Positions 25,989-35,295 are shown, counted from the stretch's first letter. The stretch is DNA of 64,000 bases from Flavisolibacter ginsenosidimutans (GCF_007970805.1 NZ_CP042433.1:3968001-4032000), one strand, 5' to 3'. Numbers and translations are program-made. Notes: a model not told the origin generated them from the sequence alone.

Positions 25989-28811
25989 ATGAAGAATTTT
26001 ACTCTCTTTGTCTTGGCCCTTTTTGGCTTTGGCCTTTTTGCTTCGGCGCAAAAAGTTTCCGGCGTGGTCAAAGGCACTTTGCAAGACTCGCTTTCGGCTT
26101 CGGCGCTTGGCGATGCAACGGTTTCGGTCATGCATTTGCCCGACTCTTCGCTTGTGTCGTTTACCCTAACAAACAACAACGGCTATTTCGAAATAAAAAA
26201 TTTAGATCCCGGCGATTATGCCGTTGCGTCTTCTTTTGTTGGATTGCGTTCGTTTAAAAGGAAGTTTACCATAAGTGCGGCAAACCCGGTGGAAGATTTT
26301 GGTTTGATAAAATTGCAACGCTCCGATAAATTAATGGACGAAGTCATCATCAGCGAAACGCCGGTGAAGGTGAGCGGCGACACCATCTCTTACAAAGCCG
26401 ATGCTTTTAAAACCAAACCGAATGCAACCGTAGAAGATCTTCTGAAAAAATTACCGGGCGTGCAGGTTGACAAAGACGGCACCGTAAAAGCGCAGGGCGA
26501 AAGCGTGCAAAAGGTTTACGTGGACGGAAAAGAGTTCTTCAACAACGATCCAAAGCTCGCCACAAAAAATTTAACCGCCGACATGGTGGACCGCGTGGAA
26601 GTTTACGACGACATGAGTGAACAGGCTAAGTTCAACGGCATTGACGACGGCAGCCGTTCCAAAGCCATCAACCTCAAATTGAAGAAGGATAAAAAGAAAG
26701 GAATTTTTGGAAAAGCCTATGCCAGTTACGGCACGGAGCAACGTTACGATGCGGGGCTTACGGCCAACTATTTTAAAGGCGCAACACAAGCCAACGTGAT
26801 TGCAAAGAGCAACAACACCAACAACATTGGCTTTACTGTTTCGGACATGATTGGCATGTTCAGCAACAGCGGCGGCGGCATGATGGGTGGCGGGAACTTT
26901 GGCGGCAACGGCGGTGGCATGAACATTATGAGCATGGGCGGCAGAGGCGGCGGCAACGTTGGTGGTTTTAGTCTTGGTTCCACAAACGGCGGCGGCATTA
27001 CAACTTCGTCGCAGGCAGGCCTGAACTACCGCGATACCTGGAGCAAGCACTTTGACGTGAACGGCAGTTACTTCTATAACTATGCGCAAAAAGAAAACAC
27101 GTACACCAGCTTGCAGCAAAACTTTGCCAGCGATTCCACCATTACCACGGCGGACAATACGTATTCGCGCAGCCGCAATTACAACAGCCGCGCAAACCTC
27201 AACATCATTTACAGCATTGATTCGTTCAACTCCGTTATTTATCAACCCAACGTCAGCATCCAAAAATCCGATACTTACAGCGACGACAGCCTGATGAAAA
27301 GTAGCTCAAACGGCAAAGTTTTAAACCAGGGACGCACCGTGAACAACAATACCGGCGACGGTTACAACTGGAGCAACAATCTTTTGTGGCGCAGAAGGTT
27401 TCGCAAGCCGGGAAGAACCTTCTCTGCCGCGCTAACGAACACCTGGAGCAACAACGACCGCACGGGTTATACGCTGAATCAGTTAAGCAGGTTGCAGTCC
27501 GATCAAATGAGCCAAACAAAAAGCAATACAAACAATTATGCGTTGAGTCTTTCGTACACCGAAGCCATTGCACGAGATAAAATTTTGGAATTTAATTACA
27601 ACCACACCGACAACCGTAGCACATCCGACCGCAGCACGTTTTATAAAAACTTTGCGACGAACAAGTACGAGATTCTTGATACAGCACAAAGCAGTTATTT
27701 CGAAAGCAGCAATCTGTTCGATCGCTTTGGCACCAACTTGCGGGTCGTAAAAAAGAAATACAATTATCAACTGGGTTTTGCCGCGCAGCAAACGAATTTG
27801 GAAAGCAACAACGTTTCGAAGAAAAGTTTTGTGACGCAAAAAAGCTGGAACTATTTCCCAACCGCTTCGTTCAACTATCAATTCCAGCGCAGCCGCAGCC
27901 TGCGTTTCAGCTACCGTGGCCGCACCAATCAACCTTCCGCCACGCAGTTACAAGACGTTGAGAACCGCGACAACTCCCTCAACATTTATCGGGGTAACCC
28001 TGATCTGAAACAGGAGTTTTCGCACAGCCTTATGTTGAGTTACAATTTCTTTGACATCATCAAATTCCGCAACCTCTTTGCTTTCTTAACTTACAACGTC
28101 ACGGAGAACAAAATCGCCAACTCCATCGTTTATCTTCCAAACGGCGGGCAGTACACAAGACCTGTGAATTTGAGCGGCATTTACAACGTGAGCGGCAACA
28201 TCAACTTCGGCCTTCCCATCAAGCATTTGCAGGGCGGTAACTTCAATACCAACACAAGGGTTTCGTACAGTCAGGACGCAAGTCTCGTGAACAACGTGAA
28301 GAACTTTACGCGGAATCTTTCGGCTACGGAAGACTTGCGTTTAAGCTACAATTACAAAGAGAAACTGGACATGGGACTTTCGGCCAGCGTAACCTATAAC
28401 CAGGTACGAAACACGGTGCAAAAAAGTACCAACAGTGCCTACTATACCCACGTTTACTCGGCCGACATAACCTATACGCTGCCAAAGGATTTCATTCTGG
28501 CTACCGATGTTGACTACACGTTCAATACCGGCCTTGCCAGCGGCTACAACCAGAACTACGCCATCTGGAACGGCAGCTTGGCCAAGCAAGTGTTTAAAAA
28601 TAAACGCGGTGAATTCAAGGCTTCGGTGTACGATATTTTAAACCAAAACAAAAGCGTTTACCGCACGGTGGATGGGCCGAACATTCAGGACATTCGCAAC
28701 AGCACGCTGAAACGTTTTTTCATGCTCACGTTTACGTATAAAATCAGCCGCATGGGCGGACGCACCATGCCCCCGATGATGGAGCGGGCAACAAAAGGAA
28801 TAAGGTTTTAA
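25989..28811 (+). CDS. Outer-membrane beta-barrel protein, TonB-receptor-like (OMP_b-brl_3)
   Basis: A 940-residue protein with signal peptide (MKNFTLFVLALFGFGLFASA), an N-terminal carboxypeptidase-regulatory-like domain (about 24-110, 'SFTLTNNNGYFEIKNLDPGDY'), a plug-like region with 'PNATVEDLLKKLPGVQVDKD' and 'KVYVDGKEFF' (about 145-185), and a long C-terminal barrel. This is the DUF with 'OMP_b-brl_3' barrel, common in Bacteroidota and possibly involved in uptake. A Gly/Met-rich insert (about residues 291-335) with 'GGGMMGGGNFGGNGGGMN' is unusual. The protein ends in the barrel-assembly pattern '..KGIRF'. Confidence 0.85.
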   Translation: MKNFTLFVLALFGFGLFASAQKVSGVVKGTLQDSLSASALGDATVSVMHLPDSSLVSFTLTNNNGYFEIKNLDPGDYAVASSFVGLRSFKRKFTISAANPVEDFGLIKLQRSDKLMDEVIISETPVKVSGDTISYKADAFKTKPNATVEDLLKKLPGVQVDKDGTVKAQGESVQKVYVDGKEFFNNDPKLATKNLTADMVDRVEVYDDMSEQAKFNGIDDGSRSKAINLKLKKDKKKGIFGKAYASYGTEQRYDAGLTANYFKGATQANVIAKSNNTNNIGFTVSDMIGMFSNSGGGMMGGGNFGGNGGGMNIMSMGGRGGGNVGGFSLGSTNGGGITTSSQAGLNYRDTWSKHFDVNGSYFYNYAQKENTYTSLQQNFASDSTITTADNTYSRSRNYNSRANLNIIYSIDSFNSVIYQPNVSIQKSDTYSDDSLMKSSSNGKVLNQGRTVNNNTGDGYNWSNNLLWRRRFRKPGRTFSAALTNTWSNNDRTGYTLNQLSRLQSDQMSQTKSNTNNYALSLSYTEAIARDKILEFNYNHTDNRSTSDRSTFYKNFATNKYEILDTAQSSYFESSNLFDRFGTNLRVVKKKYNYQLGFAAQQTNLESNNVSKKSFVTQKSWNYFPTASFNYQFQRSRSLRFSYRGRTNQPSATQLQDVENRDNSLNIYRGNPDLKQEFSHSLMLSYNFFDIIKFRNLFAFLTYNVTENKIANSIVYLPNGGQYTRPVNLSGIYNVSGNINFGLPIKHLQGGNFNTNTRVSYSQDASLVNNVKNFTRNLSATEDLRLSYNYKEKLDMGLSASVTYNQVRNTVQKSTNSAYYTHVYSADITYTLPKDFILATDVDYTFNTGLASGYNQNYAIWNGSLAKQVFKNKRGEFKASVYDILNQNKSVYRTVDGPNIQDIRNSTLKRFFMLTFTYKISRMGGRTMPPMMERATKGIRF

Positions 28812-28886
28812 ATGGGGCTGAGATTGTAGGGACTTGTCACCAGCATGTCCAGGAAAGACGCAGGAAACAAAACATTGATTGCATAA

Positions 28887-28912
28887 AAAATCCTCCCAGG
28901 CGGGAGGATTTT
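28887..28912. terminator. Bidirectional hairpin terminator
   Basis: Stem AATCCTCCC / GGGAGGATT with a 4-nt loop (AGGC), flanked by A-run and T-run. It lies between the converging beta-barrel gene (ends 28811) and the small minus-strand gene (ends 28916), so it can serve both. Confidence 0.85.
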
Positions 28913-28915
28913 CTT

Positions 28916-29086
28916 TTACCGGATAATCCGTTTGTCGGTGGGCGAATAACCCTGTACCGTTGAAGAGCCGTAAAGCAATGCGCCTAAAATAGACCGTACA
29001 AAGCGAATGACGTTTGTGGACGGTTTGTACGCATCGCTATAAATTTTTGCAGCTTGTTTTTGGTACTCAATGTTTCTGTTTTTCAT
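28916..29086 (-). CDS. Small hypothetical protein (56 aa)
   Basis: The minus-strand frame starts at 29084-29086 and encodes MKNRNIEYQKQAAKIYSDAY, then a middle section 'IRFVRSILGALLYGSSTVQ' and an Arg-rich end. It stops right beside the bidirectional terminator, which supports it being a transcribed gene. The weak hydrophobic middle segment could be membrane-associated. No family is recognised. Confidence 0.55.
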   Translation of the reverse strand: MKNRNIEYQKQAAKIYSDAYKPSTNVIRFVRSILGALLYGSSTVQGYSPTDKRIIR

Positions 29087-29202
29087 GATTCGAGTGTTTT
29101 CGGGTTTGGGGATAATGCGTGGATAAACTTAGTCATTTTCTTTGAGAAAAAGAACGGCTTGCCTATTTTGCCCCCTGAAAACTTGTTAAAAAAATCCCCT
29201 CT

Positions 29203-29793
29203 ATGAAATTGAAAACGACACAAAGCGTTCTTACCGTTCTGTCCTTCCTGTTCTTTCATGCGGCCAACGCACAGTTTAAAATTCCGGGCATGGGCAATGC
29301 CGATGTACGGCAGGCTTTAGAAAAAGTAATTGGCGATTATCAAAAAGATTTTGCGACGCTAAAAGGAGACGTGGTGAACACCAATCCGCAGACGGTGGAG
29401 TATCAATCGCTGCTGCAATTTAAAAGTGCCGAGAGCAACACCATCATTCAATACTCGGGTAAGAATCCTGTGTACAGTTGGCAGGCGCAAATGTTTACCA
29501 CAGAAGAATTTGAAGCCGCGGAAAAAAAATACAAATCGCTTTACAACCAGTTAAAGGGCATGAGCCTGAAACTAAACCGCGATTATGATTATTCGCTTGC
29601 AGGCGAATACGGCAAGCCCGATGAAAGCAAAACATTTTGCAGTTCGGCCTTTCGCTTGCTGCCCAACGCCACTTATTTACCCAAAGTAAAAGTGGAGCTT
29701 TCGATGCAATACGAATTGATGGAATGGAAAATTTATTTGCTCGTGTATCAAAAAGAAAGAGAAGACAGCGAACGGGGGAAGACCGAAGAATGA
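29203..29793 (+). CDS. Secreted hypothetical protein (196 aa)
   Basis: It has a Sec signal peptide (MKLKTTQSVLTVLSFLFFHAANA). The mature protein is alpha/beta with an early helix ('ADVRQALEKVIGDYQKDFATL'), a Gln/Ser-containing strand region ('QTVEYQSLLQFKSAESNTII') and one conserved-looking Cys in 'KTFCSSAFRLL'. It contains no known catalytic motif. It is followed by an imperfect palindrome and then obg. Confidence 0.65.
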   Translation: MKLKTTQSVLTVLSFLFFHAANAQFKIPGMGNADVRQALEKVIGDYQKDFATLKGDVVNTNPQTVEYQSLLQFKSAESNTIIQYSGKNPVYSWQAQMFTTEEFEAAEKKYKSLYNQLKGMSLKLNRDYDYSLAGEYGKPDESKTFCSSAFRLLPNATYLPKVKVELSMQYELMEWKIYLLVYQKEREDSERGKTEE

Positions 29794-29795
29794 TC

Positions 29796-29877
29796 TTATC
29801 TGAGCCGGGATGCGTTGGATGAATGGGATTGATGGGATAAATAATCTCAAACATCCCGCATATTCCGGTTCAGATAA
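29796..29877. repeat. Imperfect intergenic palindrome between a secreted-protein gene and obg
   Basis: The left arm (TTATCTGAGCCGGGATGCG, 29796-29814) begins 2 bp after the stop codon. The right arm (29853-29877) contains the imperfect reverse complement. The loop carries several GGGAT/GGATG words. It resembles the other intergenic palindromes here. Confidence 0.45.
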
Positions 29878-29925
29878 CCGCCTCTCTGCGCGAAAGTCCA
29901 TCGCCGCAGGCGGGGCCCGGACGAT

Positions 29926-29933
29926 TATCTTTG
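29926..29933 (+). promoter_or_regulatory. obg -7 promoter element (TATCTTTG)
   Basis: An exact TAnnTTTG match 17 bp before the TTG start of obg. No clear -33 TTTG is seen at the usual distance. Confidence 0.5.
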
Positions 29934-29950
29934 CGGCCTAAAACGAGATT

Positions 29951-30952
29951 TTGGAGAAGAGCAACTTTGTTGACCAGATAAGGATTTTCTGTCGTAGTGG
30001 GCACGGTGGCGCGGGCATCAAACATTTTCGGCGCGATAAGTTAACCGCTTACGGCGGACCCGATGGCGGCGACGGCGGCCGCGGCGGACACATTATTTTA
30101 AAAGGCAACCGCAACCTGTGGACTTTGCTGCACCTGCGCTATCACAAAAACGTGCTGGCCGAAGACGGTGAGAGAGGAAGCGACAACAACAAAACGGGCC
30201 GCGATGGAAACGACATCGTATTGGAAGTTCCCCTCGGCACCATTGCCGTAGACGAAGAAAGCGGTGAAAAAGAAGCCGAAGTTTTGCACGACGGCGAAGA
30301 GATCATTTGGCTGCCCGGCGGCAAAGGCGGCTTGGGTAATACCAATTTTAAAACGCCAACCAACCAGGCGCCGGAACACTCACAACCGGGATTGCCCGGC
30401 GAAGAAGGTTGGAAAGTGCTTGAGCTGAAAGTGCTGGCCGACGTGGGTTTGGTTGGTTTTCCCAACGCAGGAAAATCAACCTTGCTTTCGGTGATGACGG
30501 CAGCCAAGCCAAAAATCGCTGATTACGCTTTCACCACCATCACACCCAATCTGGGTATGGTGGAATACCGCGACGGCAAAAGCTTTTGCATGGCCGATTT
30601 GCCGGGAATCATCGAAGGCGCCGCCGAAGGCAAAGGCCTCGGCCATCGCTTTCTGCGGCATATTGAACGCAACTCCATTTTGCTGTTTTTAATTCCCGCC
30701 GACAGCAAAGACCACAAAAAAGAATTCGAAATTCTTTTAAACGAATTGGAAGAGTACAACCCCGAACTGGCGCACAAGCAATTCATCATCGCCGTTTCCA
30801 AAAGCGACATGCTGGACGATGAACTGGCGAAGGAAATAGAAAGGGAATTGCCACCGAACGTGCCGCACATTTTTATTTCATCGGTTACCAACAAAAACAT
30901 TCAGGCGTTGAAAGACTTGTTGTGGGCAACGCTAAACGCACAAACGACTTAG
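29951..30952 (+). CDS. obg: GTPase Obg
   Basis: A 333-residue ribosome-associated GTPase. The N-terminal Obg fold (about 1-158) is glycine-rich ('RSGHGGAGIKHFRRDK', 'GGPDGGDGGRGGH'). The G domain has G1 'GFPNAGKST' (about 167-175), G3 'DLPGIIEGA', and G4/G5 'SKSD' and 'SSVTN'. The C-terminal OCT domain of longer homologues is missing. Obg acts in 50S maturation and the stringent response. The start is TTG at 29951, supported by the promoter element 17 bp upstream and the conserved 'NFVDQIRIFCRSG'. Confidence 0.95.
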   Translation: MEKSNFVDQIRIFCRSGHGGAGIKHFRRDKLTAYGGPDGGDGGRGGHIILKGNRNLWTLLHLRYHKNVLAEDGERGSDNNKTGRDGNDIVLEVPLGTIAVDEESGEKEAEVLHDGEEIIWLPGGKGGLGNTNFKTPTNQAPEHSQPGLPGEEGWKVLELKVLADVGLVGFPNAGKSTLLSVMTAAKPKIADYAFTTITPNLGMVEYRDGKSFCMADLPGIIEGAAEGKGLGHRFLRHIERNSILLFLIPADSKDHKKEFEILLNELEEYNPELAHKQFIIAVSKSDMLDDELAKEIERELPPNVPHIFISSVTNKNIQALKDLLWATLNAQTT

Positions 30953-30955
30953 ACA

Positions 30956-31249
30956 ATGGTTGCACTGGATACGATCTACCGCATCTTCATGTTCATTCTG
31001 CCTTATGCGCTGTGCATTGCCGCTTATGTTTGGGTTGGCAGGAAGGCCTTGCGTGTGCCGCAAAAAACGTCAAGAATTATTGCGCTTGTCATCATTGCCG
31101 GAGGACTGGCTTACACGCTTTACCGCCTGGTGCGTTCCGTCGGCAACATTATGACGAATGAACTCTTTGAATTCGTCATCCTCATCGTGGCCGTGGCCGT
31201 GCTGGCAATTGCGTCCATCGTAATGGCGCTCGGTGAGCCGGAGAAATGA
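30956..31249 (+). CDS. Small membrane protein, three hydrophobic segments
   Basis: A 97-residue protein with hydrophobic stretches near residues 5-26, 39-57 and 70-92 and short basic loops ('GRKALRVPQKTSR'). It starts 3 bp after the obg stop and is probably co-transcribed. No family is recognised. Confidence 0.6.
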   Translation: MVALDTIYRIFMFILPYALCIAAYVWVGRKALRVPQKTSRIIALVIIAGGLAYTLYRLVRSVGNIMTNELFEFVILIVAVAVLAIASIVMALGEPEK

Positions 31250-31391
31250 GACTGAGGTCAGGTTAAGGAGAGGGGTGGGGGTGCTTTGTCTGCTTGTTTA
31301 AAGGCACAGCGATTGCAGGGGTGATAACGGAAAATAAGCCGCGCGGTAAAAGAACAAATCTCAAATCTAAAAACGCAAATCAATAATTCGT

Positions 31392-31613
31392 ATGAGCCAG
31401 GCTTTTGTACGCGAGGGTGATGCTCAATGGCTACGCGACGTGGCGCCGGCAGTTAACGCTTTGCTCTTGTTTCTAACGCAGGAAAACAACGGCATTCGTG
31501 TGTACGAGCAAAAGACAAGCGTTGACAAAAAAACAGGCCGCGAGGTTCATCACATGAGCAACGGCCTGGCTTACACAAAAGATGATGAAGGCCGCTGGAG
31601 CATTGCCTGGTAA
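31392..31613 (+). CDS. Small hypothetical protein (73 aa)
   Basis: A soluble protein: an N-terminal helix ('QAFVREGDAQWLRDVAPAVNALL'-type, residues 3-27), then a beta-hairpin-like part with 'NGIRVYEQKTSVDKKTGREV' and 'LAYTKDDEGRWSIAW'. Coding appearance is good and the opposite-strand frame is poorer in every respect. No known domain. Confidence 0.6.
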   Translation: MSQAFVREGDAQWLRDVAPAVNALLLFLTQENNGIRVYEQKTSVDKKTGREVHHMSNGLAYTKDDEGRWSIAW

Positions 31614-31678
31614 ATCGTCTTTGCCCTTCTTTACGGCCATCTTTTCTTCTTATCTTCACGGGCTTAAACAACCATTCT

Positions 31679-31837
31679 ATGGGATTGCTAAACCAGAAAG
31701 GAAAAGGCGCCGACAAAAAGAAAAGCGGTGCACCAAAAAATAACGCACAGGGTTCTAAATTCATTACAGGCAAATCCACAAAAGCTGCTGGCGGCCCCAA
31801 AAAACCAATGACGGGCGGCTCGCAGCGTGGCTCCTGA
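31679..31837 (+). CDS. Small basic Gly/Lys-rich protein (52 aa)
   Basis: Starting at the ATG 31679-31681, this frame encodes MGLLNQKGKGADKKKSGAP and continues to a C-terminal 'TGGSQRGS' before a TGA. It is highly basic, disordered and free of hydrophobic segments, with 13 or so Gly and Lys residues that could bind nucleic acid. A 20-bp perfect hairpin terminator lies 110 bp downstream. It resembles short low-complexity proteins I associate with Chitinophagaceae, but that impression needs a search. Confidence 0.55.
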   Translation: MGLLNQKGKGADKKKSGAPKNNAQGSKFITGKSTKAAGGPKKPMTGGSQRGS

Positions 31838-31946
31838 GAAGCAGCGTTTGTGAAAAGACAAGCTGCGCTACCTGCATGAAGCTGATGTCTTGTTGCCTTA
31901 AGTTGGGGGCGAGGAGTTTGTGTTTCGTTATTACTCAAAAAATCAA

Positions 31947-31994
31947 AGTACAAAACAAAAGACCGTCTGCGTGAACGGTCTTTTGTTTTGTACT
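31947..31994 (+). terminator. Strong 20-bp perfect hairpin terminator
   Basis: Arms 31947-31966 and 31975-31994 are perfect reverse complements over 20 bp, with an 8-nt loop. The core is GACCGT/ACGGTC flanked by A- and T-rich halves that provide U-tracts in both directions. It probably ends the small-gene transcript upstream. The remaining 470 bp up to the lectin gene (31995-32463) are AT-rich and show no gene, RNA or clear promoter. Confidence 0.8.
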
Positions 31995-32463
31995 GTCTTA
32001 AGGCAGGAGATGGCCGCAAAAAAAATATCGGCAAAACATTTGAACTTTCGTTTAAATAATATGTATTTTTAATTTCACATCTGGCGAACATTTACGCTGC
32101 TTCAGAAATCCACTCCTTTTTAAAATCATCTCTCGCAAACTTGTCTTCCTTTTTAAGCACCGAAGTATCACTTCCTCCTTATTGAAACGTGCTTTATAAC
32201 TGCGTTTTATAAACACGCCTTGTGTACCGGATATAGACTAATCCACCTTGATTGCTGTTTCTCAAAAGCATTTCGAACAGGAAAATCCCGGGAATCAAAA
32301 ATGAATTGTACTAGGCTACCACACGGTTTATCCCCGCCTACCGCATGACCTTTCGTCCTATATCCAGGACTTCGTTCTTACAACGGCTTGATGACTCTTT
32401 CGAAGAACGTGATGCGAGCGCCGAACAAACCTACTCAGTTCGATAACCGATCAAAACATTTTT

Positions 32464-35277
32464 ATGCGAAAGCTTACTTTACTCTTCCTCTTTTTTATTG
32501 CCTCTCTCTATTATGCAAAGGGGCAATACAATGTAAACGGAAACGCTATTAGTTTAGGCGGTGATTGTTTTCGATTAACTCCTTCTGCGCCCAGCCAAAG
32601 CGGCTCCGTTTGGTTTCAAAACAAAATTACCCTTGCGTCCGATCTTACTATACATGCAACCATTAATTTAGGTACCAGGCCTGATCCTTTTGGAGCTGAC
32701 GGGATAGCCTTTGTATTACAGCCGGTTTGCAGTGGCATTGGCGGGCTTGGCGGGGGCATTGGTTACTTTGGTATAACGCCGTCGCTTGATGTTGAGTTTG
32801 ATACCTGGCAAAATACAGACCGGGGTGATCCACTTCAGAACCATGTTGGATTAATGAAAAACGGTAATGTAAACCACAACGGTGGAACAGCAACGCCCAT
32901 ACAGGTTTTTCAAAACTATAAAACGGTTGGAGAATTAGAAAACGGAGCCAATCATGATCTTCTTATCCAGTGGACCGCCAGCACTCACAATTTAAAAGTT
33001 ACCTTGGACGGAGTCCTTCAGGTTGATTATACCGGGGACATTGTTACAGATATTTTTGGCGGGAACAGAAATGTGTTTTGGGGCTTTACCGCTGCAACCG
33101 GTGCTGAATTCAATAATCAAAGTGTTTGCATTCTATCGAAAAGTTTTACCGAAGAAGGTTCCTTTACGGTAACCAAGCCAACTTGCCCCAATTATAACAA
33201 CGGCGCCATTGACTTGAACCCTGCGGGCGGAATAGGACCATTTACCTACGCCTGGAGTAATGGCGCAACTACCGAAGATATATCCGGACTTACAGCCGGA
33301 ACCTACAGCGTAACGGTAACGGACGGGAATGGCTGCCAAAGTGTGTATAGCAATATTGTTGTTGCCAATGCTCCAGACGTTGATCCTCCGCTTATAGCAG
33401 TTTTCCCGTCAAATCCAGTAACAATTTCTCAATTGGGTAGGAAAACAACTTATTCAAATGTTTCGCTTAACGGCGGGCCAAACTATATTGTTGCGGCCCC
33501 GAATGCTCCAATTACTTTAACGGCAAATTATTCGTCCTCCTATGATGGAGGAGCCGGCTGCCCCGGATGCATTACACAGCATCACGTCCAGTTTCCGGGA
33601 CAGTTCTCGTTGTGTCAAGCCGCTGGCTATGGAAGCGGCGGCATTAATCAATCATTTACGGCTCCGGCTACACCAGGTACTTATTATGTTACGCAAACGG
33701 CCACCTGGTGGTACTACTGCGGTCAATTTGGTACACCGCCCTATAACAACAGACCCGAGGATGCCATTGCCGTTGTAATTGTCCCCGGCGGGACCAATTG
33801 CCGGCCTGATATTACAGTGGATGCAACGACTGGGCAGTGCGGTACAGTTGTAAATTATGCTGCGCCTACCGCCATTGATAATTGCCCCGGTGTTACTGTA
33901 AGCCAAACCACAGGATTGCCAAGCGGAAGTACATTCCCAGTGGGTACAACCACGAATACCTTTGTGGCAACGGACGCTTCCGGAAATACGGCAACCTGCA
34001 GCTTTACTGTAACCGTAACCGACAATCAAAAACCGGTTATTACTACCAATGGAGACATGACGGTAAGCAATGACCCGGGTGTATGCGGAGCAAGTGTGAA
34101 CGTCAGTGCTTCCGCCACGGATAATTGCTCTGTGGGAACACCAACCGGTGTAAGAAGCGATGCCCAGCCATTGAACGCTGTTTATCCTGTAGGCACAACA
34201 ACCATCACCTGGAACGTAACCGATGCGAACGGCAACGCGGCTATTCCTGTAACGCAAACCGTTACGGTGAACGATACCGAGAAGCCAAACGCAAAATGTA
34301 AAAACGCAACGGTTACACTCCTTAACGGCAGTGCCAGCATTGCTCCTGCTGATGTGAACGATGGCAGTACAGATAATTGCGGTATTCAATCAGTAACGGT
34401 ATCGCCAAGTACGTTCAATTGTTCCAACATCGGTGCAAACAAGGTTACACTAACGGTAACTGACGTACACGGCAACGTTTCAACTTGCAGCGCTACCGTT
34501 ACAGTAGTCGGAACGATTCCCACCTGCAGTATTGCTTCCATTCCATCCGATAACACGTACACGGGTGGCAATCCAAACAACATCTACCTGGGTTATGGCC
34601 CGCAAAGCACAACGCTGCAGGTATCTGCTCCGGCAAGCGGCGCGCCGTACACCTACGCATGGTCGCCGGCTACGGGTTTGAGCAGCAACACCAGCAGTGC
34701 ACCGGTGTTTACGCCAACGGCTGAAGGTTCCTACACCTTTACCGTAACGGTAACCAACAAATACGGCTGTTCCAACACGTGCAGTATCACCATCTGTGTT
34801 CTCGACATCCGCGTGCCGGGCAGCAACGGCAAGGTTTACGTTTGTCACTATCCGCAAGGAAACACCGGCAACGTACAAACCATTTCGGTTAGCGTAGATG
34901 CCGTTCCTGCGCACATTTACATTCCGGGCCACGGCGATCATCTGGGCCGCTGCGATCAAACGCCTTGCGGTGCCGCACCAACGCTTACCACACGGAATAA
35001 CCCCGCTGTTACCGGTTTGCAAAGCGATGCGTTTAGCCTTTCGGCCGCACCAAATCCAAGTGCGGGTTATTTCAACGTATTGGTGAAAAGCGGCAATCAG
35101 AACCCGGTAGAAATTCGGGTGACCGACGTACTTGGCCGCATTGTATTCAGGCAGACGAACGTAATGCCGAACACCACTCTTCGCGTTGGCGAAAAGTTTG
35201 GTACCGGCGGTTACCTGATTGAAGCCATACAGGGCGCCAACCGGCAAACGCTTAAAGTGCTCAAGTCACAACAGTAA
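32464..35277 (+). CDS. T9SS cargo: L-type lectin, SprB and HYR repeats, type A sorting domain
   Basis: A 937-residue secreted protein with signal peptide (MRKLTLLFLFFIASLYYAKG). Residues about 22-225 form an L-type (legume) lectin-like domain ('DPFGADGIAFVLQP', 'LDVEFDTWQNTDRGDP', 'HVGLMKNG'). A SprB-type repeat follows (about 238-300, 'FTYAWSNGATTEDISGLTAG'), then HYR/PKD-like domains (about 450-690, 'NTFVATDASGNTATCSFTVTV'). A 'KVYVCHYPQGNTGNVQ' module sits near 800-850 and a Por-type sorting domain at the end ('AAPNPSAGYFNVLVK'). It is probably a surface carbohydrate-binding adhesin. The first half looks AT-richer than the last third. Confidence 0.88.
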   Translation: MRKLTLLFLFFIASLYYAKGQYNVNGNAISLGGDCFRLTPSAPSQSGSVWFQNKITLASDLTIHATINLGTRPDPFGADGIAFVLQPVCSGIGGLGGGIGYFGITPSLDVEFDTWQNTDRGDPLQNHVGLMKNGNVNHNGGTATPIQVFQNYKTVGELENGANHDLLIQWTASTHNLKVTLDGVLQVDYTGDIVTDIFGGNRNVFWGFTAATGAEFNNQSVCILSKSFTEEGSFTVTKPTCPNYNNGAIDLNPAGGIGPFTYAWSNGATTEDISGLTAGTYSVTVTDGNGCQSVYSNIVVANAPDVDPPLIAVFPSNPVTISQLGRKTTYSNVSLNGGPNYIVAAPNAPITLTANYSSSYDGGAGCPGCITQHHVQFPGQFSLCQAAGYGSGGINQSFTAPATPGTYYVTQTATWWYYCGQFGTPPYNNRPEDAIAVVIVPGGTNCRPDITVDATTGQCGTVVNYAAPTAIDNCPGVTVSQTTGLPSGSTFPVGTTTNTFVATDASGNTATCSFTVTVTDNQKPVITTNGDMTVSNDPGVCGASVNVSASATDNCSVGTPTGVRSDAQPLNAVYPVGTTTITWNVTDANGNAAIPVTQTVTVNDTEKPNAKCKNATVTLLNGSASIAPADVNDGSTDNCGIQSVTVSPSTFNCSNIGANKVTLTVTDVHGNVSTCSATVTVVGTIPTCSIASIPSDNTYTGGNPNNIYLGYGPQSTTLQVSAPASGAPYTYAWSPATGLSSNTSSAPVFTPTAEGSYTFTVTVTNKYGCSNTCSITICVLDIRVPGSNGKVYVCHYPQGNTGNVQTISVSVDAVPAHIYIPGHGDHLGRCDQTPCGAAPTLTTRNNPAVTGLQSDAFSLSAAPNPSAGYFNVLVKSGNQNPVEIRVTDVLGRIVFRQTNVMPNTTLRVGEKFGTGGYLIEAIQGANRQTLKVLKSQQ

Positions 35278-35295
35278 GCTACGGCTCTTTGCTTT

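Noticed and set aside
31453..32091. 212-codon minus-strand frame near the small genes at 31.4-31.8 kb
   Set aside because: It has Phe/Pro/Cys-rich composition without motifs, and it crosses the perfect 20-bp terminator hairpin at 31947-31994.
34480..35247. 255-codon minus-strand frame under the lectin-type gene
   Set aside because: Arg/Cys-rich, no signal or domain, and fully opposite to a well-supported T9SS protein.
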